38,872 nt of DNA from Actinomortierella ambigua (lineage: Eukaryota > Mortierellomycota > Mortierellomycetes > Mortierellales > Mortierellaceae), in contig JAAAJB010000338.1 in assembly GCA_016098155.1 (NCBI GenBank), forward strand, positions 1 to 38,872, written 5' to 3'. A program made the position numbers and the translations under genes. The notes under the pieces were generated by a model. That model was not told the DNA's origin and ran no database searches. It saw only the letters and a list, made by a program, of their open reading frames with translations. Shown piece by piece: positions 11,369 to 20,599 of this stretch (position 1 is the first letter of the stretch; each line of letters starts with the position of its first letter).

Positions 11369-13048
11369 TTAAGAGCTAGATACGGCAGCAGCAGCAGCAG
11401 CTGCTGCTGCTGTTGCAGCGGATGCCGAGATAGAAGCAAGCCCACGATTCCGTTGCGACTGCGCCAAAGACCGGTCCAGTGCCCGGATCCGAAGCTTGCC
11501 GCCGATAATCGTCACAGCCACCCATCCAGCCGTAATCCCGCTCCGCAGGACCAGCCCTCGCCAGTCGCTAAACTTTGTCAGGTCCCGTCCAAACGCCCAT
11601 ACCTTCTCCAGTCGCGTCATCTCCTGTCGCCCTTGTGCCAGGTCTACAAATTGTAGGATCAAGGGTTGCCGACATGCAGGACACGTGTTGCGACCGGCAT
11701 TGTGGCCACGGGTATATTCGTTCTCCTGCACGCGTGGTGTTGGTGGTGGTGAGATTGCTGCATTGTTAGGGTGAACATCGTCCAGATTTGTCTGTTGCGG
11801 ATGTGTATGTGTAAGTGGTTCCGAATGCTGCCGATAGTTTGGTTCGGCTCCTTCGGCTTCATCGGCTGCCGTTCGTAGTGGTGACGGTGGCGTTGCTGCT
11901 TCCGCAGCCGCAAGTGCTTCAGCCGCTGCATACTCTGTATCCAGTATTTCCGCCGCGTGGTCCAAGACCGGAATCATGTCCAGACCATCGTCCATTTCTT
12001 CCTCGGTTGGAAGGTGGATCGTCCCTGCACTCGGATTGCTACTCGATCCTCCCAGCTCTTGGTCGTCTCTGTCCTCTCCTGATCGCTCTGCCACTACCGT
12101 CCCTGTAACACCACCGGTCAGTATCGTGGTGTTGGCGGTTGTCATAAGAGGTATCCGCAATGGCTCGTCAATTATTGGGCCACCATATCGTAGAGGAAGC
12201 GACAGCAGCCAGCGGAGTCCATGTCGGGGGCCCAAGAACAGTCTCTGGGGCAAATTGGCATCGTTCGCCGTCAGATTCAAGGTCATCCCTGCCAAGACTG
12301 GGTTCGCACCGACAGTGGTGGCAGCACCGCCATCGCCTCCCGCTCTCCACTGAAAGGCACGAAAGGCATCCATAGGCCGATACCCCTTGGGTCCGTAATT
12401 GTGCCACTTGCGGATACAGCCACGATGGGCAACATGGCTTTTGACAACACAAAAGTTTTCCAGGACATGGTCCGTCTCTTTCGACATGAGGCCCGGCAAG
12501 CCAAAGCTAGCCATAAAGGCCTCAGTCTCGGCCACGTCCTCGTCGTCGAGCATGGCGCCATAGCAGATGCAGCAATCGTCGTCAGCCGCGACAGCATCCT
12601 TGTCGAGCGGGCGGCCCGTGATGAGAATACGGCGCTTCTCAAGGCCAAACTTGCGCAGAATGTAAAACATAAACAGCTCATCGAACAGCATCGTCGATAA
12701 GCTAAAGAGGACCACGGCCCCCATCAGGGGCCGTGTGTGCCGGAAGAAGTCGCCATAGGGCCGTCCGGGTCGCTTTGTGAGCCGAGAGGTGACCCGGACA
12801 ACGCGCAGCATGAGGTAGGCCACGACGAGATAGTAGCAACTGATGGCCCGCATCTCGCCCTCGCTCCATCGCTTCTTGCGGAACAGCCACCGCGGCTGTG
12901 AATTGATCAGGATCGTCGCCTTGAGCCACGCAGATACCGCCCAGGCATTGAGCGAGATAACCATCGACGCCGGCAGGCTCTTTAGTATGTTCTGGACTAG
13001 CTGGGCTGCATTCAGATGTTTAAGTATCGCAAGTGCTGGTGGGGCCAT
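11369..13048 (-). CDS. Multi-pass membrane RING-H2 protein, putative E3 ubiquitin ligase
   Basis: Intronless, 559 aa. Hydrophobic segments are seen at about 24-48, 70-86 and 108-131 and one near the C-terminus (about 500-517), so it is probably an integral membrane protein. Between them lies a RING-H2-like cysteine/histidine set: C159-x2-C162, C200, H205, H208, C211, then C456-x2-C459 (CPAC). The order matches C-C-C-H-H-C-C-C of RING-H2 fingers. However, 244 residues separate the sixth and seventh ligands, where loops are usually a few to about 50 residues. That insertion (212-455) is partly acidic, Ala- and Pro-rich and probably disordered. The C-terminus ends in a poly-Ala/Ser tail. Role inferred: membrane-anchored E3 ligase; substrate and organelle unknown. 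No named orthologue was recognised. The gene faces the F-box array across a 324-bp spacer. Reading frame is secure, E3 function is inference. Confidence 0.75.
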   Translation of the reverse strand: MAPPALAILKHLNAAQLVQNILKSLPASMVISLNAWAVSAWLKATILINSQPRWLFRKKRWSEGEMRAISCYYLVVAYLMLRVVRVTSRLTKRPGRPYGDFFRHTRPLMGAVVLFSLSTMLFDELFMFYILRKFGLEKRRILITGRPLDKDAVAADDDCCICYGAMLDDEDVAETEAFMASFGLPGLMSKETDHVLENFCVVKSHVAHRGCIRKWHNYGPKGYRPMDAFRAFQWRAGGDGGAATTVGANPVLAGMTLNLTANDANLPQRLFLGPRHGLRWLLSLPLRYGGPIIDEPLRIPLMTTANTTILTGGVTGTVVAERSGEDRDDQELGGSSSNPSAGTIHLPTEEEMDDGLDMIPVLDHAAEILDTEYAAAEALAAAEAATPPSPLRTAADEAEGAEPNYRQHSEPLTHTHPQQTNLDDVHPNNAAISPPPTPRVQENEYTRGHNAGRNTCPACRQPLILQFVDLAQGRQEMTRLEKVWAFGRDLTKFSDWRGLVLRSGITAGWVAVTIIGGKLRIRALDRSLAQSQRNRGLASISASAATAAAAAAAAAVSSS

Positions 13049-13372
13049 ATTTTTAAAAGGAAGGGAAGTTCTAGGTAAGGAGAAGAAAGTGAAGAGAGGA
13101 GAAGGGAGACAAAGTAAAGATGGATGGATAGACGGATAGATGGATGGAGAGAGAGATGTAGAGGGAGGAAAGGCAATGCAATGGGGGAGATAGTAGCAAC
13201 CACCACTGAAGGTTTAGGGCTAGTCAAGAATGTGTGAGAGAAAAAGAAAAAAAGGCATTCATTCATTTCGACTAAAGCGACGCTAGTTGTGCAGCCACAA
13301 AACCGACATGCTTTAAAGGCTCCATGGGTGAATTGAAGCATCTCAAAATTCTCTCACGAATGCTTACAATTA
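13049..13372. promoter_or_regulatory. Divergent promoter between the RING gene and F-box gene 1
   Basis: 324 bp separate two start codons pointing away from each other, so it must hold both promoters. It contains a degenerate (GGAT/GGATA)n repeat at about 13119-13150. No TATA box stands out. Confidence 0.6.
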
Positions 13373-14935
13373 ATGCCTCATAACTTGTTTGACATTCCAG
13401 AGCTTGTTTGTTCCATTGCCATCCATCTAGACAACCAGGCACTCTTTAACTGTGTACAAGTCTCAAGAGCGTGGGCAGAGCACTTTGTTCCTCTCCTTTG
13501 GCACACATTTTCCTTCAAGGACCGATCCCCATACAAACCAAAGACTACCAGACACCATCGCTGGAAATGTTTTACCAACCTGAGTTCGTACTATGACAAG
13601 CTTCGTTTGTCTGCCAGCCTGGCGATCTCCAAGAACGGGCACTACATTCGCGAGATCGTGGTAGAGAACCCCGGGGCCTTGCAACTCCTTGCCATCCATT
13701 GTTCCAACTTGACCAAGCTCGTCTGCCATTTTAGCTATTGCGACGATCGGTATTTCTCCAAGCACACCCATGAGGTTCTGGCTCAAATATGGGAGCTGGT
13801 TCGCAAGAGCCCTCTTCTTCACACGCTTCGACTCGGAGGTGCTGATATCAACCGTGTCCAGCAGATTCCTTGGCCGCACGGCGCAAACGAGGCGGACGTG
13901 AGAGCGCATCTTCTCTATCTGCAGAACCTACCGATGCTTCGACATTTGAGTGTGTCGATGCTTGACGACGATTACTTTGAGTTCTGTAAACGCTTCCCAC
14001 GGCTCGAAGAGGCACGATTCCGGCTCCAGTCTATCCAATCGGTGATCCATCCTTACCATCCCCAAGAGACGAGAGGTGTCGACAGCAAGGATGGCAGCGA
14101 CGATGATGACGAGGGCGCAAGGCAAGAAGAAGCCAAGATGGTGCAATGCTCTCTGAAGCAGCTGGTGCTCGAGATTATCTTTGGAGGTTGCGATGCCCAG
14201 GTGCTTCAGTCTGTGTTCCGTCGATTCCCACGGTTGAAACGTCTGAAGACCCTTACCCACACTCCACTGGAGTCCATTCTGCTGGATCTCTCTACCGATC
14301 CGGATGCTGGCGCGCACGAAGATGACGACTGTTTTCCAGGTCTCAAAGACGCACGTGGTGGTCCTCTCCTAGCGTTTGACGTTCCTACCTGGTTCGATCG
14401 GAAGGTGGCAGGAATAGTTTCCTCGCTCCCTGTGCCACTGAAGCGGATTCATTGGGAGGAAATGGGCGAGCGGACCGTGGAAGCTTTGGCGACGCATAGT
14501 CACAAGACGCTGGAGGTGGTGACTGGAGGTCTATTGCCCCGCAACAGTTTCTACTACGACATGCCCCCGGAGAGAATGCCAAAGACGATTGGCATACTGC
14601 TGGCTCGGTGTCCCAGACTGAGAATCGTCAACAGCCCCAATATGAAACTCCACATCCGATATCTGATGGAGCACCCTTGGGTCTGTTGCGACAATCTCGA
14701 ACGGTTGAACTGCGATATCGTTGGGATTCCCGAGATGTCGACGAAGGAGAAGTTCTTAGTCGAGGCTGTGCGACAGCGACGAGAGCGCCAGAGGCAGAAG
14801 CACGAGGATGATAAACCGCTGACAGAAGGCGAGCAGCATGCTCTGGAGAAGCGCGACTTGATTGCTAGATGCATGGAAGCAGTGCAGAAACAGGTGGCAA
14901 AGTGCCCAAAGTTGAAGCACAGCCTGTACCGGTAG
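13373..14935 (+). CDS. F-box protein, tandem array copy 1
   Basis: Probable substrate receptor of an SCF (Skp1-Cul1-F-box) ubiquitin ligase. Intronless, 520 aa. The F-box is at residues 1-45 (FDIPELVCSIAIHLDNQ, then CVQVSRAW and FVPLLWHTF), the form common in large F-box families of early-diverging fungi. The remainder consists of irregular leucine-rich strand/helix units typical of F-box/LRR-like receptors. Conserved blocks shared with the next two genes include KNGHYIREIVVENPGAL, NLTKLVC, SLKQLVLEI, HPWVCC and VVGIP/IVGIP. An acidic loop (14065-14139, GSDDDDEGARQEE) sits where copies 2 and 3 carry unrelated sequence. The chosen ATG aligns with the shared MTRD start of the paralogues. The substrate cannot be inferred. 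Confidence 0.85.
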   Translation: MPHNLFDIPELVCSIAIHLDNQALFNCVQVSRAWAEHFVPLLWHTFSFKDRSPYKPKTTRHHRWKCFTNLSSYYDKLRLSASLAISKNGHYIREIVVENPGALQLLAIHCSNLTKLVCHFSYCDDRYFSKHTHEVLAQIWELVRKSPLLHTLRLGGADINRVQQIPWPHGANEADVRAHLLYLQNLPMLRHLSVSMLDDDYFEFCKRFPRLEEARFRLQSIQSVIHPYHPQETRGVDSKDGSDDDDEGARQEEAKMVQCSLKQLVLEIIFGGCDAQVLQSVFRRFPRLKRLKTLTHTPLESILLDLSTDPDAGAHEDDDCFPGLKDARGGPLLAFDVPTWFDRKVAGIVSSLPVPLKRIHWEEMGERTVEALATHSHKTLEVVTGGLLPRNSFYYDMPPERMPKTIGILLARCPRLRIVNSPNMKLHIRYLMEHPWVCCDNLERLNCDIVGIPEMSTKEKFLVEAVRQRRERQRQKHEDDKPLTEGEQHALEKRDLIARCMEAVQKQVAKCPKLKHSLYR

Positions 14936-15181
14936 AAGAGATGTAATATGACAAGTAATACAAAAAAAGGGGGGAGCCTTTGTCGGGCCTCCAGCAAGCT
15001 GACGTGACAACGCTTCTTTTATTCCCTCCCCTCCCCCCTCCCTTGTAGCCCAAGAGAGGGCACCATGCCATGTATGTACCCCCCCCTCGCTCTCTCACTC
15101 ACTCTTTCTCTCTCACTCACACTCTCCTTCTCTCATTTCCAAAGTGAACAATTCACATTTGCCTCACAATTGCATCACGCA

Positions 15182-16822
15182 ATGACACGCGACCTGTTTG
15201 ACATTCCAGAACTTGTTTATCCCATAGCCGCATATCTTGACTCTCAGGAGCTCTTCAACTGCGTGCAGGTCTCAAAGACATGGGCCAGCCACTTTGTGCC
15301 TCTCCTATGGCGTTCGTTCAGACTTGGGCACCGATCGCCCAACCAATCCCGTGAGGTTGGCGAAGAGATCGATGCTTGGGACTGTTTCGCAAATGCGGGC
15401 TCGAGCGGGCACAAAACTCGCATGTGTCATCAGTCTGCCAACATTGCCTTTGCGAAGAACGGGCACTATACTCGCGAGCTGACTGTGGAGAACCCCGGGG
15501 CCTTGCTCTTCTTTGGCAGCCATTTTTCACACCTGAACAAGCTGATCTGCCGGTTCAGCGACTCTTACAAAGGGCATTTCACTAGGGACAGAGATGAGAT
15601 CTTGAATCGAGTGTGGGAACTGGTTGTCAAGAGCCCTCATCTCAACACACTGAGACTCGGCGTCGCCGAGCATGAGCATGGACACTTTCAACGGATTCCT
15701 TGGCCCTTCTATCCAAACAACAAGGCCGTGACAGCGCAACACCTTCTCCACCTTCAGAGCCTACCAATGCTCCAGCACCTGAGTGTGTCGATGGGCGAGG
15801 TGGAGTATTTCGAATTCTGCACACGTTTCCCACGGCTTGTAGAGGCTCGTTTCCGGTTACAGTCTGTCCAATCGATCCTGCACCCTTACCACCCACAAAA
15901 GGAGAGAGATATCAATAACAACAATATCAACAACCACAACCACAACAACAACAGCAGCAGCAACGTCAACAACACCGATGGCAGTAACAACGATGACGAG
16001 AGAGTAGGACCCAATGTCGAGGCAGTTCAATGTTCCTTGAAGCAGCTTGTTCTCGAGATTGCTTTCGGAAGATTCGACCCTCAGTTGGTCCAGATGGTTT
16101 TCCGACGGTTCCCGCGACTCGAGCGTCTCAAGATCCTCAGTAACCCTCTAAAGAAATACATTCTCGTGGACCTTAGTTCTGATCGGCAGGCTTGGGCGTC
16201 CTTTGACGACATTTATCCCGAGGAGTACCAAGACGTGCCCAGTGGTCCTCTCCTAGCACTCGATGGCTCCTTTTGGTACGATAACGAGGTGGCAGAAATT
16301 ATTGGCTTGCTACCTGTACCACTCAAGCGGATGCATTGGAAACGCATAGGCGAGCGGGCGATTGATGCCCTGGCAACACACTGCAGCGAGACACTGGAGG
16401 TCGTGACAGGAGGAGTATTATATCGCAGCAGCGGCGACTATGATGTACCACTTGAGAGAATGTCAAAGACGGTCGGCGTGCTGTTGGCTCGGTGCCCCAA
16501 GTTGAGAATCGTCGACAGTCCAAAGTTGATGCTCCATATCCGATATCTGATGGATCACCCTTGGGTCTGCTGTGATCATCTTGAGCAACTGAGGTGTACT
16601 GTCGTTGGGATCCCCAAGATGTCGGCCGAGGAAAAGTTGTTGGTTCAGGTTGTACTGGATCGGGAAGAGCAGCAGCCACAGGGAGAGAACCATCATACGA
16701 AAGAGGAGCGACGTGTCCTGGAGAAGCGCGATCTGATTGGCCGATGCCTCAAAGCTCTACAGGGCCATTTAGAAAAGTGCCCAAATCTAGAACACAACTT
16801 TCATGATCTGTTAGTGAGGTAG
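15182..16822 (+). CDS. F-box protein, tandem array copy 2
   Basis: Paralogue of its neighbours, intronless, 546 aa from the ATG at 15182. An in-frame ATG at 15065 would add 39 residues read from a CT-rich leader, and is rejected. The F-box is at residues 1-45 (MTRDLFDIPELVYPIAAYL). LRR-like body as in copy 1, with the same C-terminal block (HIRYLMDHPWVCCDHLEQL, then TVVGIPKM). The variable loop is here an Asn-rich stretch (15903-16023; NNN/NHN/NNNSSS), encoded by AAC/AAT repeats and absent from the others, which suggests codon-repeat expansion. Putative SCF substrate receptor. Confidence 0.85.
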   Translation: MTRDLFDIPELVYPIAAYLDSQELFNCVQVSKTWASHFVPLLWRSFRLGHRSPNQSREVGEEIDAWDCFANAGSSGHKTRMCHQSANIAFAKNGHYTRELTVENPGALLFFGSHFSHLNKLICRFSDSYKGHFTRDRDEILNRVWELVVKSPHLNTLRLGVAEHEHGHFQRIPWPFYPNNKAVTAQHLLHLQSLPMLQHLSVSMGEVEYFEFCTRFPRLVEARFRLQSVQSILHPYHPQKERDINNNNINNHNHNNNSSSNVNNTDGSNNDDERVGPNVEAVQCSLKQLVLEIAFGRFDPQLVQMVFRRFPRLERLKILSNPLKKYILVDLSSDRQAWASFDDIYPEEYQDVPSGPLLALDGSFWYDNEVAEIIGLLPVPLKRMHWKRIGERAIDALATHCSETLEVVTGGVLYRSSGDYDVPLERMSKTVGVLLARCPKLRIVDSPKLMLHIRYLMDHPWVCCDHLEQLRCTVVGIPKMSAEEKLLVQVVLDREEQQPQGENHHTKEERRVLEKRDLIGRCLKALQGHLEKCPNLEHNFHDLLVR

Positions 16823-17608
16823 AATACAAACAGTATTGAGGAAGCCTAACCCCTCCCCCGGCATCGACGACGGCCATTTAGTTCTGTACCGACCATCTTC
16901 CGCGCCGCTCTCTGTGCTGTGCTGGCGTTGAACGAAGGGTTCGCAGCAGCATCAAGAATGAGACAGGAACAAGAGCATGATTTCTGGGTACTGGAGATGC
17001 TTAAATATTATACAAATATTTAAAAGGGTGGTGTTGTATTATTATGTTTGGTTGTTAGAATCCAGACTGCTTGTGTGAGACTGGATTTGGGCGCGTTGCA
17101 TACTAGAACACCAGATGGGCGCGTGTTTTAATCGCAGGAAGGAAGGACAACAAGAATAAAAGGAGGCATGCCCTCTTTGAGAAGGACGGACATATCTCGA
17201 GAAAACACAATCCTAAACCGTCATACTTGTTTCTCTATTTCCTGTTGAGGCACACAGCTAAGCTTCACTACCCGAACGCAAAGTGTGTTGCATTTTGGTG
17301 AGGAAAGTGGGGATTCGAACCCACATCTACGAATAGACGACCAAGGTGTTGCAGGTTTCGAATCCCACTCTCTTCGCCAAAATGCAACGCACTTTACAGG
17401 AGCGTACGTGTGTGAAGAGGTGTAGCTGTATAATCTTCGCTGTGTCGCTCCGTGTACATGTTATGAACGGGAAAATTCCCTTTTAATTATTATTTTTCTG
17501 AAATTAGAAGAAAACCTTCCTTCACTTTCCTTGTAACAGAACAAGCGTCTCCCTCTCTCTCATTTCTATTCAACCTGCATCTCAGCTTCTCACATAATGC
17601 ATCGCACA
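16823..17608. other. Intergenic between F-box copies 2 and 3
   Basis: Contains a 9-bp inverted repeat TTAAATATT...AATATTTAA (about 17001-17023) and the foldback element at 17280-17395. No gene seen. The last 60 bases are a CT-rich leader resembling the one upstream of copy 2. Confidence 0.6.
17280..17395. repeat. Foldback element: two 40-nt inverted arms around a 37-nt loop
   Basis: Arms 17280-17319 and 17357-17395 pair almost fully. On a + strand transcript I count four G-U wobbles, one A-C mismatch and one bulged G over about 40 positions. The inner part of each arm ends in TTCGAA. The minus strand also contains GGTTCGAATCC, a perfect match to a tRNA B-box, but no complete tRNA cloverleaf can be drawn. 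It may be a MITE-like or tRNA-derived foldback, or an RNA hairpin gene. No target-site duplication was evident. Confidence 0.8.
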
Positions 17609-19222
17609 ATGACACGCGACCTGTTTGACATTCCAGAACTTGTTTACCCCATTGCCGCCCTTCTTGACCGCCATTCACTTTTTACCTGCGCACAGGTCTC
17701 AAAGACGTGGGCCAGTCACTTTGTACCTCTTCTGTGGCACTCGTTTCGACTCTGCTACCGCTCCAGCAACCAATACCTCGAGGACACTAGAAGGTACGAT
17801 CGCTGGCAGTGCTTCACGAACAAGAATTGGCGTTACGACAAGCTCCGTGTGGCTGCTAGTGAGGCGTTTGCCAAGAACGGGCACTACATTCGTGAGGTGG
17901 TTGTGGAGAACCCAGGAGCTCTGGCGTTCCTGGCGAGCCATTGTTCCAACTTGACCAAGCTCATTTGTCGGTTCAGCCGCGATGACTGTGGGTATTTCGT
18001 GAAGCACAAAAATAAGGTCTTGGCTCAGGTGTGGGAGCTGGTCCTCAAAAGCCCGCGTCTGCACACGTTTCGCCTCGGTGGGGCACGGGACGACCGCTTC
18101 CAGAACATTCCTTGGCCTCTCTTTTCGAACGACAGTGCTGCGGCAGCTCAACATCTCCTCCATCTCCAGAATCTTCCAACACTACGGCACTTGAGCGTGT
18201 CGATGAGGACGAGGGTGGGACTTTCGGACTTTTGTACACGCTTCCCCCAGCTTCTCGAAGCGCGGTTCGAGATAGATAGTCTCTTTCAGTTCTTCTATCG
18301 CCGCATAATCCGACCAGAGGCAGCGGCCGCCGGCGCCATCGTCCATGTCAATGGTGTCCGGCAAGATGACGAACCGGTGCAGAATTCCTTGAAGCAATTG
18401 CTTCTAGAGATCAGAAGCGGTATGCTGACTGGCGATTGGCTCCAGTGTATTCTCGAACGTTTTCCACGGCTCGAACGTCTCGCCATCCGCCACGTCCGTA
18501 CCGATTCTAGCCTTCTCCTGGACCTTAGTGCCGACCCTTACGCTTGGGCCCCCTTCAATGATCTCGGTCTCAAGGAGTACAAAGACACGCCTTATGGCCC
18601 TCGGCTGAGGATCCATGATACCCATATCATGTATAGCGATTCCGAGGTGGCACATTTGGTTGCAAACCTGCCTGTGCCTCTCCGATGGATCCACTATCGG
18701 TACATGTACAGGCAGACAATCGTGGCACTGGCATCACACTGTGGCAAGACGTTAGAGGTTGTGTGGGGAGGGACAATGCACTCCAGCGCCGTCGACGACT
18801 TTGATGTGCGGCCAGAAGACATGACGGTGACTATTGGTGTGTTGCTGGCTCGGTGTCCCAGACTGAGAAGGGTCGACTGTCCGCGCCTGAAGGTCCATAT
18901 CCGCTATATTATGGATCACCCATGGGTTTGTTGCGAACATCTCGAGCTATTGAGGTGCACTGTCGTTGGGATCCCCAAGCTATCGGCCGAGGAGAAGTCT
19001 TTGGTCGCGGGTATATTGGAGCGACAGCAGCAACAGCAACGACAGCGATCGGAGCAGGAGTATGAGCAGGGACTCGAACAGGACCAAGAGCACAAAGGTT
19101 TAACGGATGAAGAACGATTAGTATTAGACAAGCATAATGTGATTATGCGATGCCGCCAAGCATTGCAGAACCAGGTAGCAATGTGCCCAAAGCTAAAGTA
19201 CGACTTTATTGTGGAGAAATAG
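17609..19222 (+). CDS. F-box protein, tandem array copy 3
   Basis: Third intact paralogue, intronless, 537 aa from the ATG at 17609, which matches the MTRD start of copy 2. An ATG at 17597 would add MHRT; the aligned codon in copy 2 is TTG, so the upstream ATG is probably not ancestral. F-box at residues 1-45 (MTRDLFDIPELVYPIAALL, CAQVSKTW, FVPLLWHSF). Shared blocks KNGHYIREVVVENPGAL, SLKQLLLEI, HIRYIMDHPWVCC and TVVGIPKL are present. The variable loop (18296-18379) is Ala/Val-rich and lacks both the acidic and the Asn-rich sequence of its sisters. The C-terminal tail carries a Gln/Glu-rich segment. Putative SCF substrate receptor. Confidence 0.85.
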   Translation: MTRDLFDIPELVYPIAALLDRHSLFTCAQVSKTWASHFVPLLWHSFRLCYRSSNQYLEDTRRYDRWQCFTNKNWRYDKLRVAASEAFAKNGHYIREVVVENPGALAFLASHCSNLTKLICRFSRDDCGYFVKHKNKVLAQVWELVLKSPRLHTFRLGGARDDRFQNIPWPLFSNDSAAAAQHLLHLQNLPTLRHLSVSMRTRVGLSDFCTRFPQLLEARFEIDSLFQFFYRRIIRPEAAAAGAIVHVNGVRQDDEPVQNSLKQLLLEIRSGMLTGDWLQCILERFPRLERLAIRHVRTDSSLLLDLSADPYAWAPFNDLGLKEYKDTPYGPRLRIHDTHIMYSDSEVAHLVANLPVPLRWIHYRYMYRQTIVALASHCGKTLEVVWGGTMHSSAVDDFDVRPEDMTVTIGVLLARCPRLRRVDCPRLKVHIRYIMDHPWVCCEHLELLRCTVVGIPKLSAEEKSLVAGILERQQQQQRQRSEQEYEQGLEQDQEHKGLTDEERLVLDKHNVIMRCRQALQNQVAMCPKLKYDFIVEK

Positions 19223-20599
19223 CTTTCATTATATAAACTGTACATTGGACTGGCATGCGAGCAGCTCATGAACAGTAATCGGCTACCATGGCAGTGATGC
19301 ATTACATGCACCATGGGAACGAACGAAAAACATGCACAGCAGCGAGAAGAGCCTGGCTCAGAATGAGGGGAGAGGCTGCTTGTTGTGAGAGAATGACACG
19401 CCGTGCAAGTCTCGGGCTGCACCTGGTTGGCCTGCAGGTCATTGCCCGGGACTCTTTCCATTGACCATTCCTGAACAGCCTTCCTATGGCTCGCTTCTTT
19501 TTCTTTTTTTTTCTTTCATTTTATAATTAATAATAATATTAATAATAATAATAATAATAATAATAACAATAAAAGCCTCCCCATGCCTGCCGACACTACT
19601 TCCACGCCGGAAAGTAACATCAGACCGCTCACAGTCCCCCATGACCGCTTCTTCCGGCCCAGGCCCAATCTGGTTCAGGCGATGAGGAGGTTATGGAGAG
19701 GAAAAAAGAAAGAGGGCGAGGTCTTGTTTTATAGTGGACAGGACGGTCGAACCCTCATCTGTGGGACCTCTTTTCGCTACGACTGCAACATTGGAAAAAA
19801 GAGAGTCATGGGCTCATAGGCTCATAATGATGTGAGTATATTGCCTCGGTTCCAGGGGTGCTGAGTGCTGCTCATGGAACGACCCTCGCCTGTGGATGAG
19901 CTTAAATTTCTTACAGCCTGCAGGGTCGCCCAATGTGCCTAAGGACAGTCGGAGTAGCTGACCTGGCATGGTGGTGCGACCATCTCCGTCCAAGAACACT
20001 CCGCTGACCCTTGGATGCAATCAACAGACCCAGGTGTTTACCCTATCAAAGCCAATGTTCTTGGCCTACATCCACGATGAAGCGCAATCTGGGACGAAAG
20101 CTAAGATCGTATGGCAACACACTTCAAAGAGAAGAGAGAAGCACGACAAGAGACACACCAGCTTCCGTACGACACCTTCATAGCAACTGCATGTCCAACT
20201 ATCAGGTGGTTGCCTCTATATTTTGTTATTATTTTCCCTGGTCCCTTTCCCTGGTCCCGAGCTCATAGCTTCCTCGACTTTTCGTCTCAACACGACCCTT
20301 CATCACTGCCCACAATGGTCCATGCAATTTCTGCGCTAATCGCCAACCACCCAGGGAAGGTGGTCCAAATTCCATACCCTGGCCATGAAGTCCTTCACCG
20401 TCTACGCATCAAGCTTTGTCTCGACATGGAGTACGTCCATCGTCACCCGCTCGTCATCAATGGGATTATCCTCGAGGATGAACATGAATCATTATTTGTC
20501 TGCGCGCATATATAAAAATATAAAACTACCAGCCGTTTCCTTGGTTGACAGTTCTCTTTTGCATCCTCTCCCTCTCTTCACCCCTCATTGCAGCAAATC
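19223..20599. other. Gene-poor stretch after F-box copy 3
   Basis: Contains an AT-rich (TAA)n microsatellite (about 19525-19568) with a nearby AATAAA. Two open frames (19583-19819, 78 codons; from the ATG at 20314 to 20515, 67 codons) have no recognisable motif and weak context. They are left unassigned. Confidence 0.4.

Noticed and set aside
15065..15181. Upstream start for F-box copy 2
   Set aside because: The extra 39 residues come from a CT repeat leader, while all three paralogues align from the MTRD/MPHN start.
17280..17395. A tRNA gene
   Set aside because: A B-box and T-arm-like sequence occur, and a 7-bp acceptor-like pairing can be drawn. However, the T stem does not pair correctly, no D arm or anticodon arm can be formed, and the symmetry is that of a foldback.
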